Shown here piece after piece: positions 44,987-54,273 of a stretch of 64,000 nucleotides of DNA. The position numbers were made by a program, and so were the translations under genes. This DNA comes from QYQD01 sp040754095 (GTDB lineage Bacteria; Desulfobacterota; QYQD01). The notes below the pieces were generated by a model, which did not search any database, was not told the origin of the DNA, and saw only the letters and a program-made list of their open reading frames with translations. Where the stretch lies: positions 159,462 through 223,461 of the forward strand of contig JBFMFO010000001.1 of assembly GCA_040754095.1 (NCBI GenBank), in the 5' to 3' direction. How positions within the stretch are numbered: position 1 is the first letter of the stretch; each line of letters starts with the position of its first letter.

Positions 44987-45724
44987 TTATAAGTCTCCTT
45001 TAAAAATTCCCAGAGGAAACTCCGGAATCAGCGCCTCACTTACATGGCGGTTGGCCTCGCACGGGGTCATCTTCCAGTTGGTCGGACAGGCGGACAGGAA
45101 TTCGACAAAGGCATAGCCCTTCCCTTCCACCTGGATACGGAAGGCCTTTTGAACTGCCTTCCCGGCCTGGAGAATACCTTTGGGATTGTTAAGGGCCACT
45201 CTGGCCACAAAGGCCGGCGGCTTCAGCGCCGCAATCGTCTCGGCCATCTTAAGGGGGGCCCCTTCACCAATCACCCGGCGGCCTGATGGCGTCGTTGTGG
45301 TCTTCTGTCCAGGCAAGGTGGTAGGGGCCATCTGTCCCCCGGTCATCCCATAGACGGTGTTATTGACAAAAAATACCGCCAACTGTTCTCCCCGGTTAGC
45401 AGCATGGATAGTCTCTGCCAGACCAATGGCGGCCAGGTCTCCATCGCCCTGATATGTAAAGACTATGCTTTCGGGCCGTGCCCTCCTTATGCCGGTACCC
45501 ACCGCCGGCGCCCGGCCATGGGGGGCCTCCAGCACATCAACGGCAAAATAATCATAAAGAAAGACCGAACAGCCGATAGAGGCCACGGCAATAACCCGTT
45601 CCTGAATACCCAAAACATCTATAGCCTCAGCGATCAGACGATGGGCTATGCCATGATGGCACCCGGGGCAATAATGAAAAGGGACGTCATAAAGGCTTCT
45701 TGGTCTCTTAAATACCGGCTTCAT
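44987..45724 (-). CDS. korB: 2-oxoacid:ferredoxin oxidoreductase, beta subunit
   Basis: The 245-residue protein has the thiamine-diphosphate motif YQGDGDLAAIGLAE followed by NNTVYGMTGGQMAPTTLPG, and the N-terminal FHYCPGCHHGIAHRL. CPGC and other cysteines fit the 4Fe-4S cluster of such beta subunits. Its start follows the korA stop by about 1 bp. In the complex it decarboxylates the 2-oxoacid and passes electrons to ferredoxin. Confidence 0.93.
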   Translation of the reverse strand: MKPVFKRPRSLYDVPFHYCPGCHHGIAHRLIAEAIDVLGIQERVIAVASIGCSVFLYDYFAVDVLEAPHGRAPAVGTGIRRARPESIVFTYQGDGDLAAIGLAETIHAANRGEQLAVFFVNNTVYGMTGGQMAPTTLPGQKTTTTPSGRRVIGEGAPLKMAETIAALKPPAFVARVALNNPKGILQAGKAVQKAFRIQVEGKGYAFVEFLSACPTNWKMTPCEANRHVSEALIPEFPLGIFKGDL

Positions 45725-45725
45725 C

Positions 45726-46799
45726 TTAAGGATTGCTGGCTAAATACCTTTTTTTAATTTCTCTGAAAAGTTCATTTGGAGTCGGGATATAACCCGGACA
45801 CAGATGGGACTCTACAGTGACGCCCGGCTTAACCGCCAGGCGCACGTCTTCGACCATCTGACCGGTATTCAATTCACAAACCAGGAACCGGTTCACCCGG
45901 TTCGACATAGCGGCGAGCGCCTGCGAAGGAAACGGAAAAAGACTTATAGGACGAAACATCCCGACCCGCATCCCCTTCCTGCGGGCCATCTGTATGGAGG
46001 TCTTGAGAATTCTGGCCACGCATCCAAAGGCCACGACTATGGCCTCGGCATCCTCTGTAAGGTACATTTCGTAACGGATTTCCTTCTCCATGCGTCTGTA
46101 TTTCCTGAAAAGTTTCCAGTTGCGCGCCGTGAGTTCACCTTCGTTCAAATACAGACTTTTCAGATACCGGGCCTTGCGTCCCTTTGCGCCGGTAAGCGCC
46201 CAGGGTTTTCTTATCTCCTGCCCCTTATAACCCCGGAGGTAAACAGGCTCCTTCATCTGTCCCAGGACTGCATCGCTTAAAACCAAAACCGGCGTCCGGT
46301 ACCGGTCCGCAATATCAAAGGCCAGCATAGTCAAGTCATAACTCTCCTGCACAGAATGGGGCGCCAGGACAAAGGTGCGATAGTCACCGTGACCGCCGCC
46401 CCGGGTGGCCTGAAAATAGTCACCCTGGGAGGCGCTTATCCCGCCCAACCCCGGACCGCTACGGCATACATTGACCACTACACACGGGATCTCCGACCCG
46501 GCCATATAGGAGATGGCCTCTTGCTTCAGAGATATGCCCGGGCTGGAAGAAGAAGTCATGGCCCTTGCCCCTGTGGCGGCAGCCCCCATTACCATACTGA
46601 CAGCCGCCAGCTCACTCTCCGCCTGAATGAATGTCCCGCCCACGGCAGGCATCCGGCCGGCCATGAACTCCGGGATTTCGTTCTGCGGGGTAATCGGATA
46701 GCCGGCATAAAAACGGCATCCGGCTGCAATAGCGCCCAAGGCAATAGCCTCGTTCCCCTTAACCAGCTTCCGGTTAGAAACCGTTTCTGTCTTCCGCAT
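45726..46799 (-). CDS. korA: 2-oxoacid:ferredoxin oxidoreductase, alpha subunit (KorA/VorB-like)
   Basis: The start at MRKTETVSNRKLVKGNEA is chosen, 2 bp after the delta stop; the frame upstream overlaps the delta gene. The 357-residue length and the motif AGYPITPQNEIPEFMA with TSSSSPGISLKQEAISYMAG fit the VorB/KorA type. Substrate could be 2-oxoglutarate or branched-chain 2-oxoacids; sequence alone does not settle it. Confidence 0.92.
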   Translation of the reverse strand: MRKTETVSNRKLVKGNEAIALGAIAAGCRFYAGYPITPQNEIPEFMAGRMPAVGGTFIQAESELAAVSMVMGAAATGARAMTSSSSPGISLKQEAISYMAGSEIPCVVVNVCRSGPGLGGISASQGDYFQATRGGGHGDYRTFVLAPHSVQESYDLTMLAFDIADRYRTPVLVLSDAVLGQMKEPVYLRGYKGQEIRKPWALTGAKGRKARYLKSLYLNEGELTARNWKLFRKYRRMEKEIRYEMYLTEDAEAIVVAFGCVARILKTSIQMARRKGMRVGMFRPISLFPFPSQALAAMSNRVNRFLVCELNTGQMVEDVRLAVKPGVTVESHLCPGYIPTPNELFREIKKRYLASNP

Positions 46800-46801
46800 C
46801 T

Positions 46802-47005
46802 TTAACGCCAGACCTCTATCGCCATATCCGGACACATCTCCGCACACAGGCCACAGCCGGTGCATTTACCGGATGAGGTCAGAGAAATTATATAATATCC
46901 CTGTCTATTGATTTCCGTGCTGATCTCAAGAAGGTGTTTGGGACAGGCCAGGGTGCAAAGAGCGCATCCTTTACACCGGTCTTTATACAGGACTAGTTTC
47001 GGCAT
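46802..47005 (-). CDS. korD: 2-oxoacid:ferredoxin oxidoreductase, delta (ferredoxin) subunit
   Basis: The 67-residue protein holds two 4Fe-4S motifs, CKGCALCTLACPKHLLE and CTGCGLCAEMCPDMA, as the delta subunit of four-subunit enzymes. It is the first gene of the operon and lies directly ahead of the alpha subunit. Confidence 0.93.
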   Translation of the reverse strand: MPKLVLYKDRCKGCALCTLACPKHLLEISTEINRQGYYIISLTSSGKCTGCGLCAEMCPDMAIEVWR

Positions 47006-47036
47006 CTTAAAACGATCAGCTATGAGCTATGAGTCT

Positions 47037-47987
47037 CTAATTCCCAGCTAACCTTTCAGCAACAGCCAAAAGGCCTTCCAGATCGTCGGCCTGATAGATT
47101 TCGAAGCGATCATCCGTCGGCAAGGTCTTTTTCAATAAACCGGATAAAACCTTTTTAGGGCCGGCCTCAACGAAAACAGAGACACCCCCGGCCAGTATCT
47201 TTTGCATTATATCATACCAGAGTACGGGTGAACATATCTGTCGGGACATGATCTTACGGATCTCTCCCGGCTTTTCCGCAAAATCGGCGGTGACATTGAA
47301 CAATACAGGGACAGAGGGATTATGGAACGTGATCCCTTTCATAAATTCCTTGTAATCATTGACTGCATCTTTTAAAAGTGGACTATGCCAGGGCCCGCTG
47401 ACCTTTAAGGGGATGGCCTTCCCGCCGGCGGCGCTCACCTTGGCCGACAATTTATTTAACGCCTCTTTCTGTCCCGTAAGCACGATCTGCTCATGTGTAT
47501 TGTGGTTGGCAATAGAAACCACGCCCACGCCTGTTTCCCGGACATCTTCGACCAATCCTTTTATGACATCTATATCCAAGCCAATAGCCGCTATCATGCC
47601 TCCGGGATTCTTTTCCGCCTCCTGCTGCATTAGTCTGCCCCTCTCCGCTACCAGGCGAAAGGCATCCGCCAGACCTATAACCCCTGCGGCATAGAGCGCC
47701 GAATATTCTCCAAGGCTATGTCCGGCTACCAGATCCGGGGTCAGTCCATTTTCCTGTAACACGGCCAGACAGGACAGATTAACGGCGGTAATGGCCGGCT
47801 GGACGTTGACCGTCTCCGTCAATCTTTCCAGGGGGCCGTCAAAACAGAGAGAGGCCAGATCAAGGCCGGTAACGGCAGAGGCTGTGTCAAAAATCTTCTT
47901 TACCTCTGACCTTCTCAGATAAAGATCCTTCCCCATGCCCACGTACTGAGACCCCTGGCCGGGGAATAAAAAAGCCGTTTTTTTCAC
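47037..47987 (-). CDS. fabD: Malonyl-CoA:ACP transacylase
   Basis: I place the start at the GTG of VKKTAFLFPGQGSQYVGMG; the longer frame reads through a repeat-like intergenic stretch. The 316-residue protein has the active-site serine motif GHSLGEYSALYAAG near residue 92, the substrate Arg region ERGRLMQQ and the catalytic His in SGPWHSPLLKD. It loads malonate onto ACP in fatty acid synthesis. Other fab genes are not in the window, and it stands between kor and the GcvH-like gene. Confidence 0.93.
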   Translation of the reverse strand: MKKTAFLFPGQGSQYVGMGKDLYLRRSEVKKIFDTASAVTGLDLASLCFDGPLERLTETVNVQPAITAVNLSCLAVLQENGLTPDLVAGHSLGEYSALYAAGVIGLADAFRLVAERGRLMQQEAEKNPGGMIAAIGLDIDVIKGLVEDVRETGVGVVSIANHNTHEQIVLTGQKEALNKLSAKVSAAGGKAIPLKVSGPWHSPLLKDAVNDYKEFMKGITFHNPSVPVLFNVTADFAEKPGEIRKIMSRQICSPVLWYDIMQKILAGGVSVFVEAGPKKVLSGLLKKTLPTDDRFEIYQADDLEGLLAVAERLAGN

Positions 47988-47997
47988 AAAATCAAAT

Positions 47998-48125
47998 CCC
48001 TTTCCAATTGAAGCTTCCCGCAGTCCGCCTTGGGCGGACGGGGAATCTCCGTATGCAAGGTAAAATGCATCGTATTCGCTCGCCAACCCCGCTGCAAGCA
48101 GCGGGGAATGCGTTCGCAATGCATG
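47998..48125 (+). repeat. Small palindromic repeats upstream of fabD
   Basis: CCCGCTGCAAGCAGCGGGGA is a short perfect-stem hairpin; GTCCGCCTTGGGCGGACGGG is a second one. AATGCATCGTATTCG and AATGCGTTCGCAATGCAT also recur. It may contain the fabD promoter but none is clear. Confidence 0.55.
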
Positions 48126-48155
48126 TTCAGGTCTGCAACTAAAATTTTTCCTTCT

Positions 48156-48599
48156 CTAATCTGCTTCTGCTTCCTCTTCCTCTAACTCCTCTTCCTCTTC
48201 TTCTTTCTCCATCTCCTCCTGCTGCACATATTCTCTGTACTCGTCCGCACTCATAAGCTCATTATATTCCTTAAGGGAAGGGGCCTTTATACGTATAAGC
48301 CAGCCTTCTTCATAAGGATCGTCATTGACTACCTCCGGGGAATCAATGCGCTCTTCATTAATTTCGATTACCTCACCGCTCAAAGGAGCATACAAATCGG
48401 AAACAGATTCAGAAGATTCTATACTGCCGAACGGCTCATCTTTAATGATCTCTTCCCCTTCCTCCGGCAATTCAATATAAACAACATCACCAAATTTCTT
48501 CTGCGCATAATCAGTAACGCCTATGGTAATCTTTTTATTCCCATCGTGTCTGGCCCAGATATGTTCTTCAGTATATTTGAGATCTTCCAGAATAAGCAT
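48156..48599 (-). CDS. GcvH-like protein lacking the lipoyl lysine
   Basis: The start is at MLILEDLKYTEEHIWARHD, giving 147 residues. The lipoyl-domain fold of glycine cleavage H protein is clear: IGVTDYAQKKFGDVVYIELPEEGE, then DLYAPLSGEVIEINE, and PYEEGWLIRIKAP. In H proteins the lipoylated lysine lies in a motif of type E-S-V-K-A; here the aligned stretch reads FGSIESSESVSDLYAP, with Glu where Lys should be. The C-terminus has an added acidic tail (EEMEKEEEEEELEEEEAEAD). No gcvT or gcvP is near. It probably cannot carry lipoate, so the H-protein role is doubtful. Confidence 0.85.
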   Translation of the reverse strand: MLILEDLKYTEEHIWARHDGNKKITIGVTDYAQKKFGDVVYIELPEEGEEIIKDEPFGSIESSESVSDLYAPLSGEVIEINEERIDSPEVVNDDPYEEGWLIRIKAPSLKEYNELMSADEYREYVQQEEMEKEEEEEELEEEEAEAD

Positions 48600-48707
48600 A
48601 CGCACCTCCCACCAGGCATAAAAATCAATAACAGCGGGCCTGAATCCTCCGCCCCAAAAATTCGGGCCTAATAATAATGAAGTTTGCCCCTTTTGCAAGA
48701 TTTTTTA

Positions 48708-49487
48708 TTACGTGCCCCCTTGCCTTGTGCCTTGTTTCCTCAAAAAATAAAAGAAACCCGCCAGCGCAGCAACAGCCGAAAGTAAGCTTATAAATTGACT
48801 GGTAGAGAGGAGATTGCCCCATACCGCCCCACGGGGGTCACCACGGTAATTTTCAATGATAAATCGCGCTACTGCGTATAGAAAAAAGAATGTCCACATC
48901 ATCTGGCCTTCAAACCGCTTCGCCCGGCGTGTAAGCATAAGGATGAAAAAGATAATAAGCGCCGCGCCGGCCTCATAAAGCTGGGTAGGGTGGAGGGGAA
49001 TATAAAGCGGCGCCAGTGAATCCGGATTGGTAAACGTAACCGCCCAAGGGACATCGGCAGGCCGGCCATAACAGCAACCGGCAGAAAAACATCCGAGGCG
49101 GCCAAAGGCCAGGCCAAGGGCCAGGGACGGGGCCAGGATATCCATGGTTGTCCAGAGCGGCAGCTTGTTATGCCTTATATAAAACATCGTAACTGCCATC
49201 GCCAGGATAACCCCGCCGTAAAAGACCAAACCGCCTTTCCATATCTTAAAGATCTCGAGTGGGGTCATCATAAGGCCCGGGGCCTCTGCTATGACATAGA
49301 GAAGCCTCGAACCGATGACCGCCGAGATTATGATCCAGAAAAAAAGGTTGGAAATCTTCTCGGTATCCAGGTCCGCGCGCCTGGCCTCCCGGACGGCAAG
49401 GGCCATGCCTGCCATAAACCCCATGGCTACAAACAGACCATAGCTATGGATAGTAAGCCCGCCTATGCGAAAGAGTATCGGATGCAT
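48708..49487 (-). CDS. lgt: Prolipoprotein diacylglyceryl transferase
   Basis: The 259-residue membrane protein has the Lgt signature GRLGCFSAGCCYGRP near residue 127 with the PLYIPLHPTQLYEA region and several membrane helices. It adds a diacylglyceryl group to the lipobox cysteine of lipoprotein precursors. lspA, which acts next, lies 200 bp upstream on the same strand. Confidence 0.94.
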   Translation of the reverse strand: MHPILFRIGGLTIHSYGLFVAMGFMAGMALAVREARRADLDTEKISNLFFWIIISAVIGSRLLYVIAEAPGLMMTPLEIFKIWKGGLVFYGGVILAMAVTMFYIRHNKLPLWTTMDILAPSLALGLAFGRLGCFSAGCCYGRPADVPWAVTFTNPDSLAPLYIPLHPTQLYEAGAALIIFFILMLTRRAKRFEGQMMWTFFFLYAVARFIIENYRGDPRGAVWGNLLSTSQFISLLSAVAALAGFFYFLRKQGTRQGGT

Positions 49488-49580
49488 AGATTACCCTGAT
49501 AAACTTGTAAAAAGTCAAGTTGGACGGCACATTAAAAAGCTCTCCGCCGCAGCGGACAAGGCGCGCAAATAAGAAGAGCA

Positions 49581-49691
49581 GTCAGCATTCAGCTCTCAGC
49601 TTTCAGAAAGTGGAATAGCGCCTTAAGCTGACCGCTGATAGCTGATGGCTGATCGCTATGTTGCAGCAAATGGACTTTTTACGAAGCCGTC
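49581..49691 (+). repeat. Dispersed repeat R1b, second copy, with ACGAAGCCGTCG tail
   Basis: TCAGCATTCAGCTCTCAGCT, AAGCTGACCGCTGATAGCTG and GGCTGATCGCTATGTTGC, ending GACTTTTTACGAAGCCGTCG. Nearly identical to 29435-29552. Its tail abuts the lspA stop codon, and it separates lspA from lgt. Confidence 0.85.
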
Positions 49692-49693
49692 GA

Positions 49694-50227
49694 TTACTCC
49701 TTGTGTCTATAAAGCGTAAGAGCCAGATACAGCACGCCGCAGGTTATGGCGGCATCAGCCACATTAAAAGCCGGCCAGTGGCAGCCGCCGATATAAAAAT
49801 CGAGAAAGTCGATCACTTTACCCAGACGCATCCGGTCTGCCATATTCCCGATGGCGCCGCCCAGTATCATCCCAATAGCGATGACCGCTCCCCGGCCCTT
49901 TGACCTGAAGTGTCCGAAGAGATAAAAAATAAACCCTACGGCTAACAGTGTTACCGAAAGAAAAAATAACCGCTTCCAGGTATCCGGCTCCCCGCTCATC
50001 AGCCCAAAAGCCACGCCGGAATTCGTTATATATGTCAGGTTAAAAAAACCCGGAATGACGGCCCGGCTCTCATACAGGCCAAAATGATATTGTATATGTC
50101 CCTTGGTCAATTGATCCAGGGCGAAAACACCAAAAGCCATGCCCAGAAATAAAGGCCATGGTCTTCTCAAAGAAAGACCGCTTGCCTGTTTTAAAGACTT
50201 TTTTTCTGTTTCTGATAGAGTATCCAT
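49694..50227 (-). CDS. lspA: Lipoprotein signal peptidase II
   Basis: The 177-residue membrane protein has the LspA family motifs: FALDQLTKGHIQ, NLTYITNSGVAFGL, then GGAIGNMADRMRLGKVIDFLDFYI and FNVADAAITCG, with the two catalytic aspartates in the last two. It cleaves prolipoproteins ahead of the lipid-modified cysteine. The ileS-lspA order is a classic pairing. Confidence 0.93.
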   Translation of the reverse strand: MDTLSETEKKSLKQASGLSLRRPWPLFLGMAFGVFALDQLTKGHIQYHFGLYESRAVIPGFFNLTYITNSGVAFGLMSGEPDTWKRLFFLSVTLLAVGFIFYLFGHFRSKGRGAVIAIGMILGGAIGNMADRMRLGKVIDFLDFYIGGCHWPAFNVADAAITCGVLYLALTLYRHKE

Positions 50228-50287
50228 ATCTCCCTAACCCGGATCCGCGTATTGTCAAAAGATTAACCATAGAGGATACAGCACGGC

Positions 50288-50460
50288 ATAGCCGCAACCA
50301 AATCCGAATATCGAAATTCGAAATCCTAAACAAATCCGAAATACAAATATCGAATGCTTGAAACGTCCATCAGCAACGCCTTCGATTTTTCGTTTTGGTT
50401 ATTGCTCTCATTTAGTCATTTGAATTTGTTTCGAATTTCGTGCTTCGGATTTCGAATTTT
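50288..50460 (+). repeat. Dispersed AATTCGAAATCC-type repeat (R6)
   Basis: ATATCGAAATTCGAAATCCT, AACAAATCCGAAATACAAAT, then an A/T-rich part and the inverted TTCGAATTTCGTGCTTCGGA with TTTCGAATTTTC. The two halves are complementary, so this is a long hairpin. It lies between ileS and lspA. Confidence 0.75.
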
Positions 50461-50516
50461 CAATCTCTGTGGCTGTTTTTCATAAAACTTTTGCAGTGCC
50501 CAATCGGCTACACAAT

Positions 50517-53312
50517 CTACTCTGATGCCGTAACCACCTCCCGGCATCGGGCACAGATAGCCGGATGGTCGGTAAAAGTGCCCACGCTCACAGACACCGT
50601 CCAGCAGCGTTCACATTTGGTCCCGTTAGCCGGAGATACCACAATGGGCAGCCCGCTTATCTCTTCAGCCACGTAGGCGCCGGCCGGCGCCGGCCCTTCG
50701 GCGACCTCGCATTGCGATACGATCAGTATGGTGCGTAACTGCCCTGCATTTTCGCTCAAAAACGAATAATCTTCAGGGGCAGGATAAATCCTGACCGCGG
50801 CGCTGAGGGTATGTCCGATCACCTTCTCCCTGCGGGCCACCTCCAGGGCCTTAGTCGCCCCGGCCCGGACGGCAAGCAGCTTTTCCCATTTCGCGGCGAG
50901 CGCCGCATCCTTAAACTCCGGCGGGAGGGATGCGAAACCGGCCAGGTGAATGCCCTCTTCCCGGCCCGCTGTCTCAGGCATATACCGCCATATCTCATCA
51001 GCGGTAAATGAAAGGATAGGGGCCATCAGACGCACCAGGGTATCCAGGATGTAAAACATGGCGGTCTGGGCCGAGCGCCGGTCTTTTGATTCCTTACCGC
51101 TGGTGTAAAGTCTGTCTTTAAGGACATCCAAGTAAAAGGCGCTCAAATCCACGGCGCAAAACTGGTAGAGGGTGTGATAAACGGTATGAAGTTCAAATTC
51201 CTCGTAGGCCGACCGTATCTTATCCGTTATTTGCACAAGTTGATGCAGCGCAAAACGGTCTATCTCCACCATCTCGCTATAAGAAACGATATCGTTTTCC
51301 GGTGAAAAGTCATACAGGTTGCCCAGTATGTAGCGCGCCGTGTTTCTGATCTTCCGGTAGGCCTCGGTCAAACGCTGCAGGATCTCCGGAGAAATCTTGA
51401 TATCGTCGCGATAATCTTCGGCCGATACCCAGAGGCGCAGGATCTCCGCCCCATGCTTTTTTATGATCTCCTCCGGGGCAATAACATTGCCCAGGGATTT
51501 GGACATCTTTTTCCCTTCGCCATCGACTACAAAGCCATGGGTAAGCACCGAGCGATAAGGGGCCTGTCCCCGGGTGCCCACTGCCGCCAACAGCGAGCTG
51601 TGGAACCAGCCGCGGTGCTGATCGCTCCCCTCCAGGTACAGGTCAGCCGGGAAGCCCAGTTCTTTCCGGCCTTCCAGGACAGCGGCAAAACTGACCCCGG
51701 AATCAAACCAGACATCCAGAATGTCCGTTTCTTTCTCAAATTCCGTGCCCTTACATTTGGGGCACGTGGTTCCTTTTGGAATAAATTCCCCGGGGGCAAG
51801 CTCAAACCACGTATCCGCCCCGCCTTCACGGAATTTATCAACCACTCTTTTCATGGTCTCTGCATTCATGAGCACTTCGCCGCAGCCGCAACAATAAAAA
51901 ATGGTCAGCGGCACACCCCAGGAACGTTGCCGCGATATACACCAATCCGACCGGCCGGCCAGCATGTTGTGGATCCGGTCCCGGCCCCACTTGGGCACCC
52001 AGTTAACCCTGTCCACCCAGTCCAGCGCCTTTTCCCGGAGGCCGTTTTTCTCCATGGAGACAAACCACTGTTCGGTGGCCCGGAAAATGACCGGCTTTTT
52101 GCAGCGCCAGCAATGGGGATAGCTATGCTCGATCTCTTCACTCCCTGTCAAACGCCCTTTCTCCCTGAGAAGATCGATAATGGCCCCGTTGGCCTTGAAG
52201 ATGTCCTCTCCGGCAAAGTAACCGACCTCATCCGTAAACTTGCCTCCGGCATCCACCGGCGAATAGATGTCCAGCCCGTAGGCCAAACCACTCTCATAGT
52301 CCTCACGGCCGTGGCCCGGCGCGGTATGTACACACCCGGTGCCGGTGTCCATGGTTACATAGGAGGCCATAATAACGGCAGAATCGCGCTCATAAAAAGG
52401 ATGCCGGCACTTCAGCCCCTCCAGGCGCTTTGCCGGGAAACGCTCCAATATCTTATATCCCTCAATGCCCAGGGCTCCCAGCAGTGAAAGAAGCAGCCCT
52501 TCGGCCACGATCCATACTTCATCTTCTACCTGTACGGCCACATAATCAAATCCGGGGTTCAAGGCCACGGCCAGGTTGGCCGGAAGGGTCCAGGGAGTAG
52601 TGGTCCATATCAGCATGGATACATTCTTGCCGGCCAGGGACGGCAGGCGGGAGGTCAAATCCGAAGCCAGCGGGAATTTGACATAGATGGACGGCGAACG
52701 GTGCGGATAATACTCAACCTCGGCCTCGGCCAGTGCCGTCCGGCACGAAGTGCACCAATAAACCGGCTTTTTGCTCTTATATATGCTGCCGTTCAGAAAA
52801 AGCCGGCCAAACTCGCGGGCAATCGCTGCCTCGTATTCATAATTCATGGTCAGATAAGGATTATCCCAGTCCCCCAGGACGCCTAAACGTCTGAACTCGG
52901 CCCGCTGGATGTCAATGAACTTCTCCGCATATTTCCGGCAATGCCGCCGGAGTTCAAGTTTGGATAAGCCTTTCTTCCTGGCCCCCAGCTCCCTGTCCAC
53001 CTGGTGTTCGATGGGCAGTCCGTGGCAGTCCCAGCCCGGCACGTAAGGACAATCAGCCCCGGCCATCTGCCTGGACTTTAAGACTATGTCCTTCAGTATC
53101 TTGTTAAAGGCCGTACCCATGTGGATGTGGCCGTTGGCATAAGGCGGTCCGTCATGGAGTATATACCGGGGCCGCCCGCCCGACGCCATGCGTATGCGTT
53201 CGTAAAGTCTGGTCGCCTCCCATTTCTCAATCACGGCCGGCTCGCGTTCGGTAAGATTGGCCTTCATGGCAAAATCAGTCTGCGGCAGATTAAGCGTCTC
53301 CCGGTAGTCCAT
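50517..53312 (-). CDS. ileS: Isoleucyl-tRNA synthetase
   Basis: The start at MDYRETLNLPQTDFAMKA is chosen, giving 931 residues, the normal bacterial size. The HIGH motif is PYANGHIHMGTAFNK near residue 57 and KMSKSLGNV near 600. The editing domain is present, as is a C-terminal zinc finger (CERCWTVSV with CARCREVV), the eubacterial form. It is followed by lspA as in many bacteria. Confidence 0.96.
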   Translation of the reverse strand: MDYRETLNLPQTDFAMKANLTEREPAVIEKWEATRLYERIRMASGGRPRYILHDGPPYANGHIHMGTAFNKILKDIVLKSRQMAGADCPYVPGWDCHGLPIEHQVDRELGARKKGLSKLELRRHCRKYAEKFIDIQRAEFRRLGVLGDWDNPYLTMNYEYEAAIAREFGRLFLNGSIYKSKKPVYWCTSCRTALAEAEVEYYPHRSPSIYVKFPLASDLTSRLPSLAGKNVSMLIWTTTPWTLPANLAVALNPGFDYVAVQVEDEVWIVAEGLLLSLLGALGIEGYKILERFPAKRLEGLKCRHPFYERDSAVIMASYVTMDTGTGCVHTAPGHGREDYESGLAYGLDIYSPVDAGGKFTDEVGYFAGEDIFKANGAIIDLLREKGRLTGSEEIEHSYPHCWRCKKPVIFRATEQWFVSMEKNGLREKALDWVDRVNWVPKWGRDRIHNMLAGRSDWCISRQRSWGVPLTIFYCCGCGEVLMNAETMKRVVDKFREGGADTWFELAPGEFIPKGTTCPKCKGTEFEKETDILDVWFDSGVSFAAVLEGRKELGFPADLYLEGSDQHRGWFHSSLLAAVGTRGQAPYRSVLTHGFVVDGEGKKMSKSLGNVIAPEEIIKKHGAEILRLWVSAEDYRDDIKISPEILQRLTEAYRKIRNTARYILGNLYDFSPENDIVSYSEMVEIDRFALHQLVQITDKIRSAYEEFELHTVYHTLYQFCAVDLSAFYLDVLKDRLYTSGKESKDRRSAQTAMFYILDTLVRLMAPILSFTADEIWRYMPETAGREEGIHLAGFASLPPEFKDAALAAKWEKLLAVRAGATKALEVARREKVIGHTLSAAVRIYPAPEDYSFLSENAGQLRTILIVSQCEVAEGPAPAGAYVAEEISGLPIVVSPANGTKCERCWTVSVSVGTFTDHPAICARCREVVTASE

Positions 53313-53417
53313 GTATTCCCTCCGCAAAAAGCACAACAATCAGATAGGGTTGTAAAGCTATCACAACAAGGTAGCTTGTCAAGGGTAAAAATATATTAGA
53401 ATTTTCCCCACATTTTT

Positions 53418-53590
53418 ATGGAAGCCGTCATTCCTGAGCGTAATTTGCTGGAGCAGTGGGGCACCCTTCGAGGGCGAGCAGGAAGGGGAAAGCCAGTCCT
53501 TTAGAGACTGGAAGGGGCAACCCTTCCCCACCTGCGAGTCCCGAAAGGGTCACTGCGCAGGCCGTGAAGTGAAGGAATGACGGCTTCCGT
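53418..53590 (+). repeat. Covarying hairpin element R4, copy C
   Basis: Ends GGAAGCCGTCATTCCT and AGGAATGACGGCTTCC are perfect complements over 16 bp. Inside are CAGTG/CACTG (53454/53551) and CCAGTC/GACTGG around CTTTAGA, each changed on both arms relative to copies A and B. It lies between ileS and tRNA-Ala. The rest of 53313-53731 shows no gene. Confidence 0.92.
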
Positions 53591-53673
53591 TTCCAGAATG
53601 CAAAAATTGGATAAAATTAACGCGTTGACACAATCTGCTGAGATTTTTGGGGGAAAGTCTTAAGAGAAACCTC

Positions 53674-53702
53674 TTGACAGGAAAGTTTTGTCAGTGTTAA
53701 TT
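53674..53702 (+). promoter_or_regulatory. Candidate sigma-70 promoter for tRNA-Ala
   Basis: TTGACA at 53674 and TTAATT at 53697 are spaced by 17 bp, and the tRNA starts 30 bp later. The -35 box is perfect but the -10 box is weak. Confidence 0.45.
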
Positions 53703-53731
53703 AAGAGGCGATTTAATACACTGCCTTATGT

Positions 53732-53807
<76 letters not shown>

Positions 53808-53855
53808 AATTTTGGGTTCAGGGAAGGCTGCCAAACGGTTTTTCCTGCCATGATA

Positions 53856-53904
53856 AAAGCCTCTGCTGAAAGCAACCGCCTTCTTCCAAAACAGCAGAGG
53901 CTTT
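53856..53904 (+). terminator. Hairpin after tRNA-Ala
   Basis: AAAGCCTCTGCTG pairs with CAGCAGAGGCTTT around a 23-nt loop, followed by ATTACTT. It could end the tRNA transcript, but no long T-run follows. Confidence 0.6.
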
Positions 53905-53925
53905 ATTACTTGCCCGGGGCCAGGC

Positions 53926-54114
53926 ATGACTAAGGAACAAAAAGAGAAAAAATATGAAAATTTGACGGCCGATGACGAGGTCATCCTCCGAGCCGCCAAG
54001 GAGATAGTCATAAAGTTTATCGAGACCGGCCGCGTCTCACCCACCTCTTTTGAGGAAAACTTCCAGAAGATATATTCAAGCATCAAGGATACGGTACTGG
54101 GTAAATCCAGATAG
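53926..54114 (+). CDS. Small conserved-looking protein of unknown function
   Basis: The 62-residue protein is helical and charged: KEKKYENLTADDEVILRAAKEIVIKFIETGRVSP, then SFEENFQKIYSSIKDTV. It lies just after the tRNA-Ala hairpin. The coherent amphipathic pattern supports a real gene, though the ribosome site (CCAGG) is weak. Family not recognised. Confidence 0.5.
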   Translation: MTKEQKEKKYENLTADDEVILRAAKEIVIKFIETGRVSPTSFEENFQKIYSSIKDTVLGKSR

Positions 54115-54273
54115 CGCCCACCGCAAAGACACTTCAACAATCTCGCTCAGTTGGTCATCGTTCCCGTGCGTGTTCCCGCCTGTCGATGTTAAGTTATTGA
54201 ACATGCATAGCGAGCAGATACTATGTTTATACCTTATACATTGTCAACTTAGAATCTTAAGGGCATCCCGCTT

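Noticed and set aside
51453..52487. 344-codon plus-strand frame in ileS
   Set aside because: Antisense shadow of ileS with no family-like sequence.
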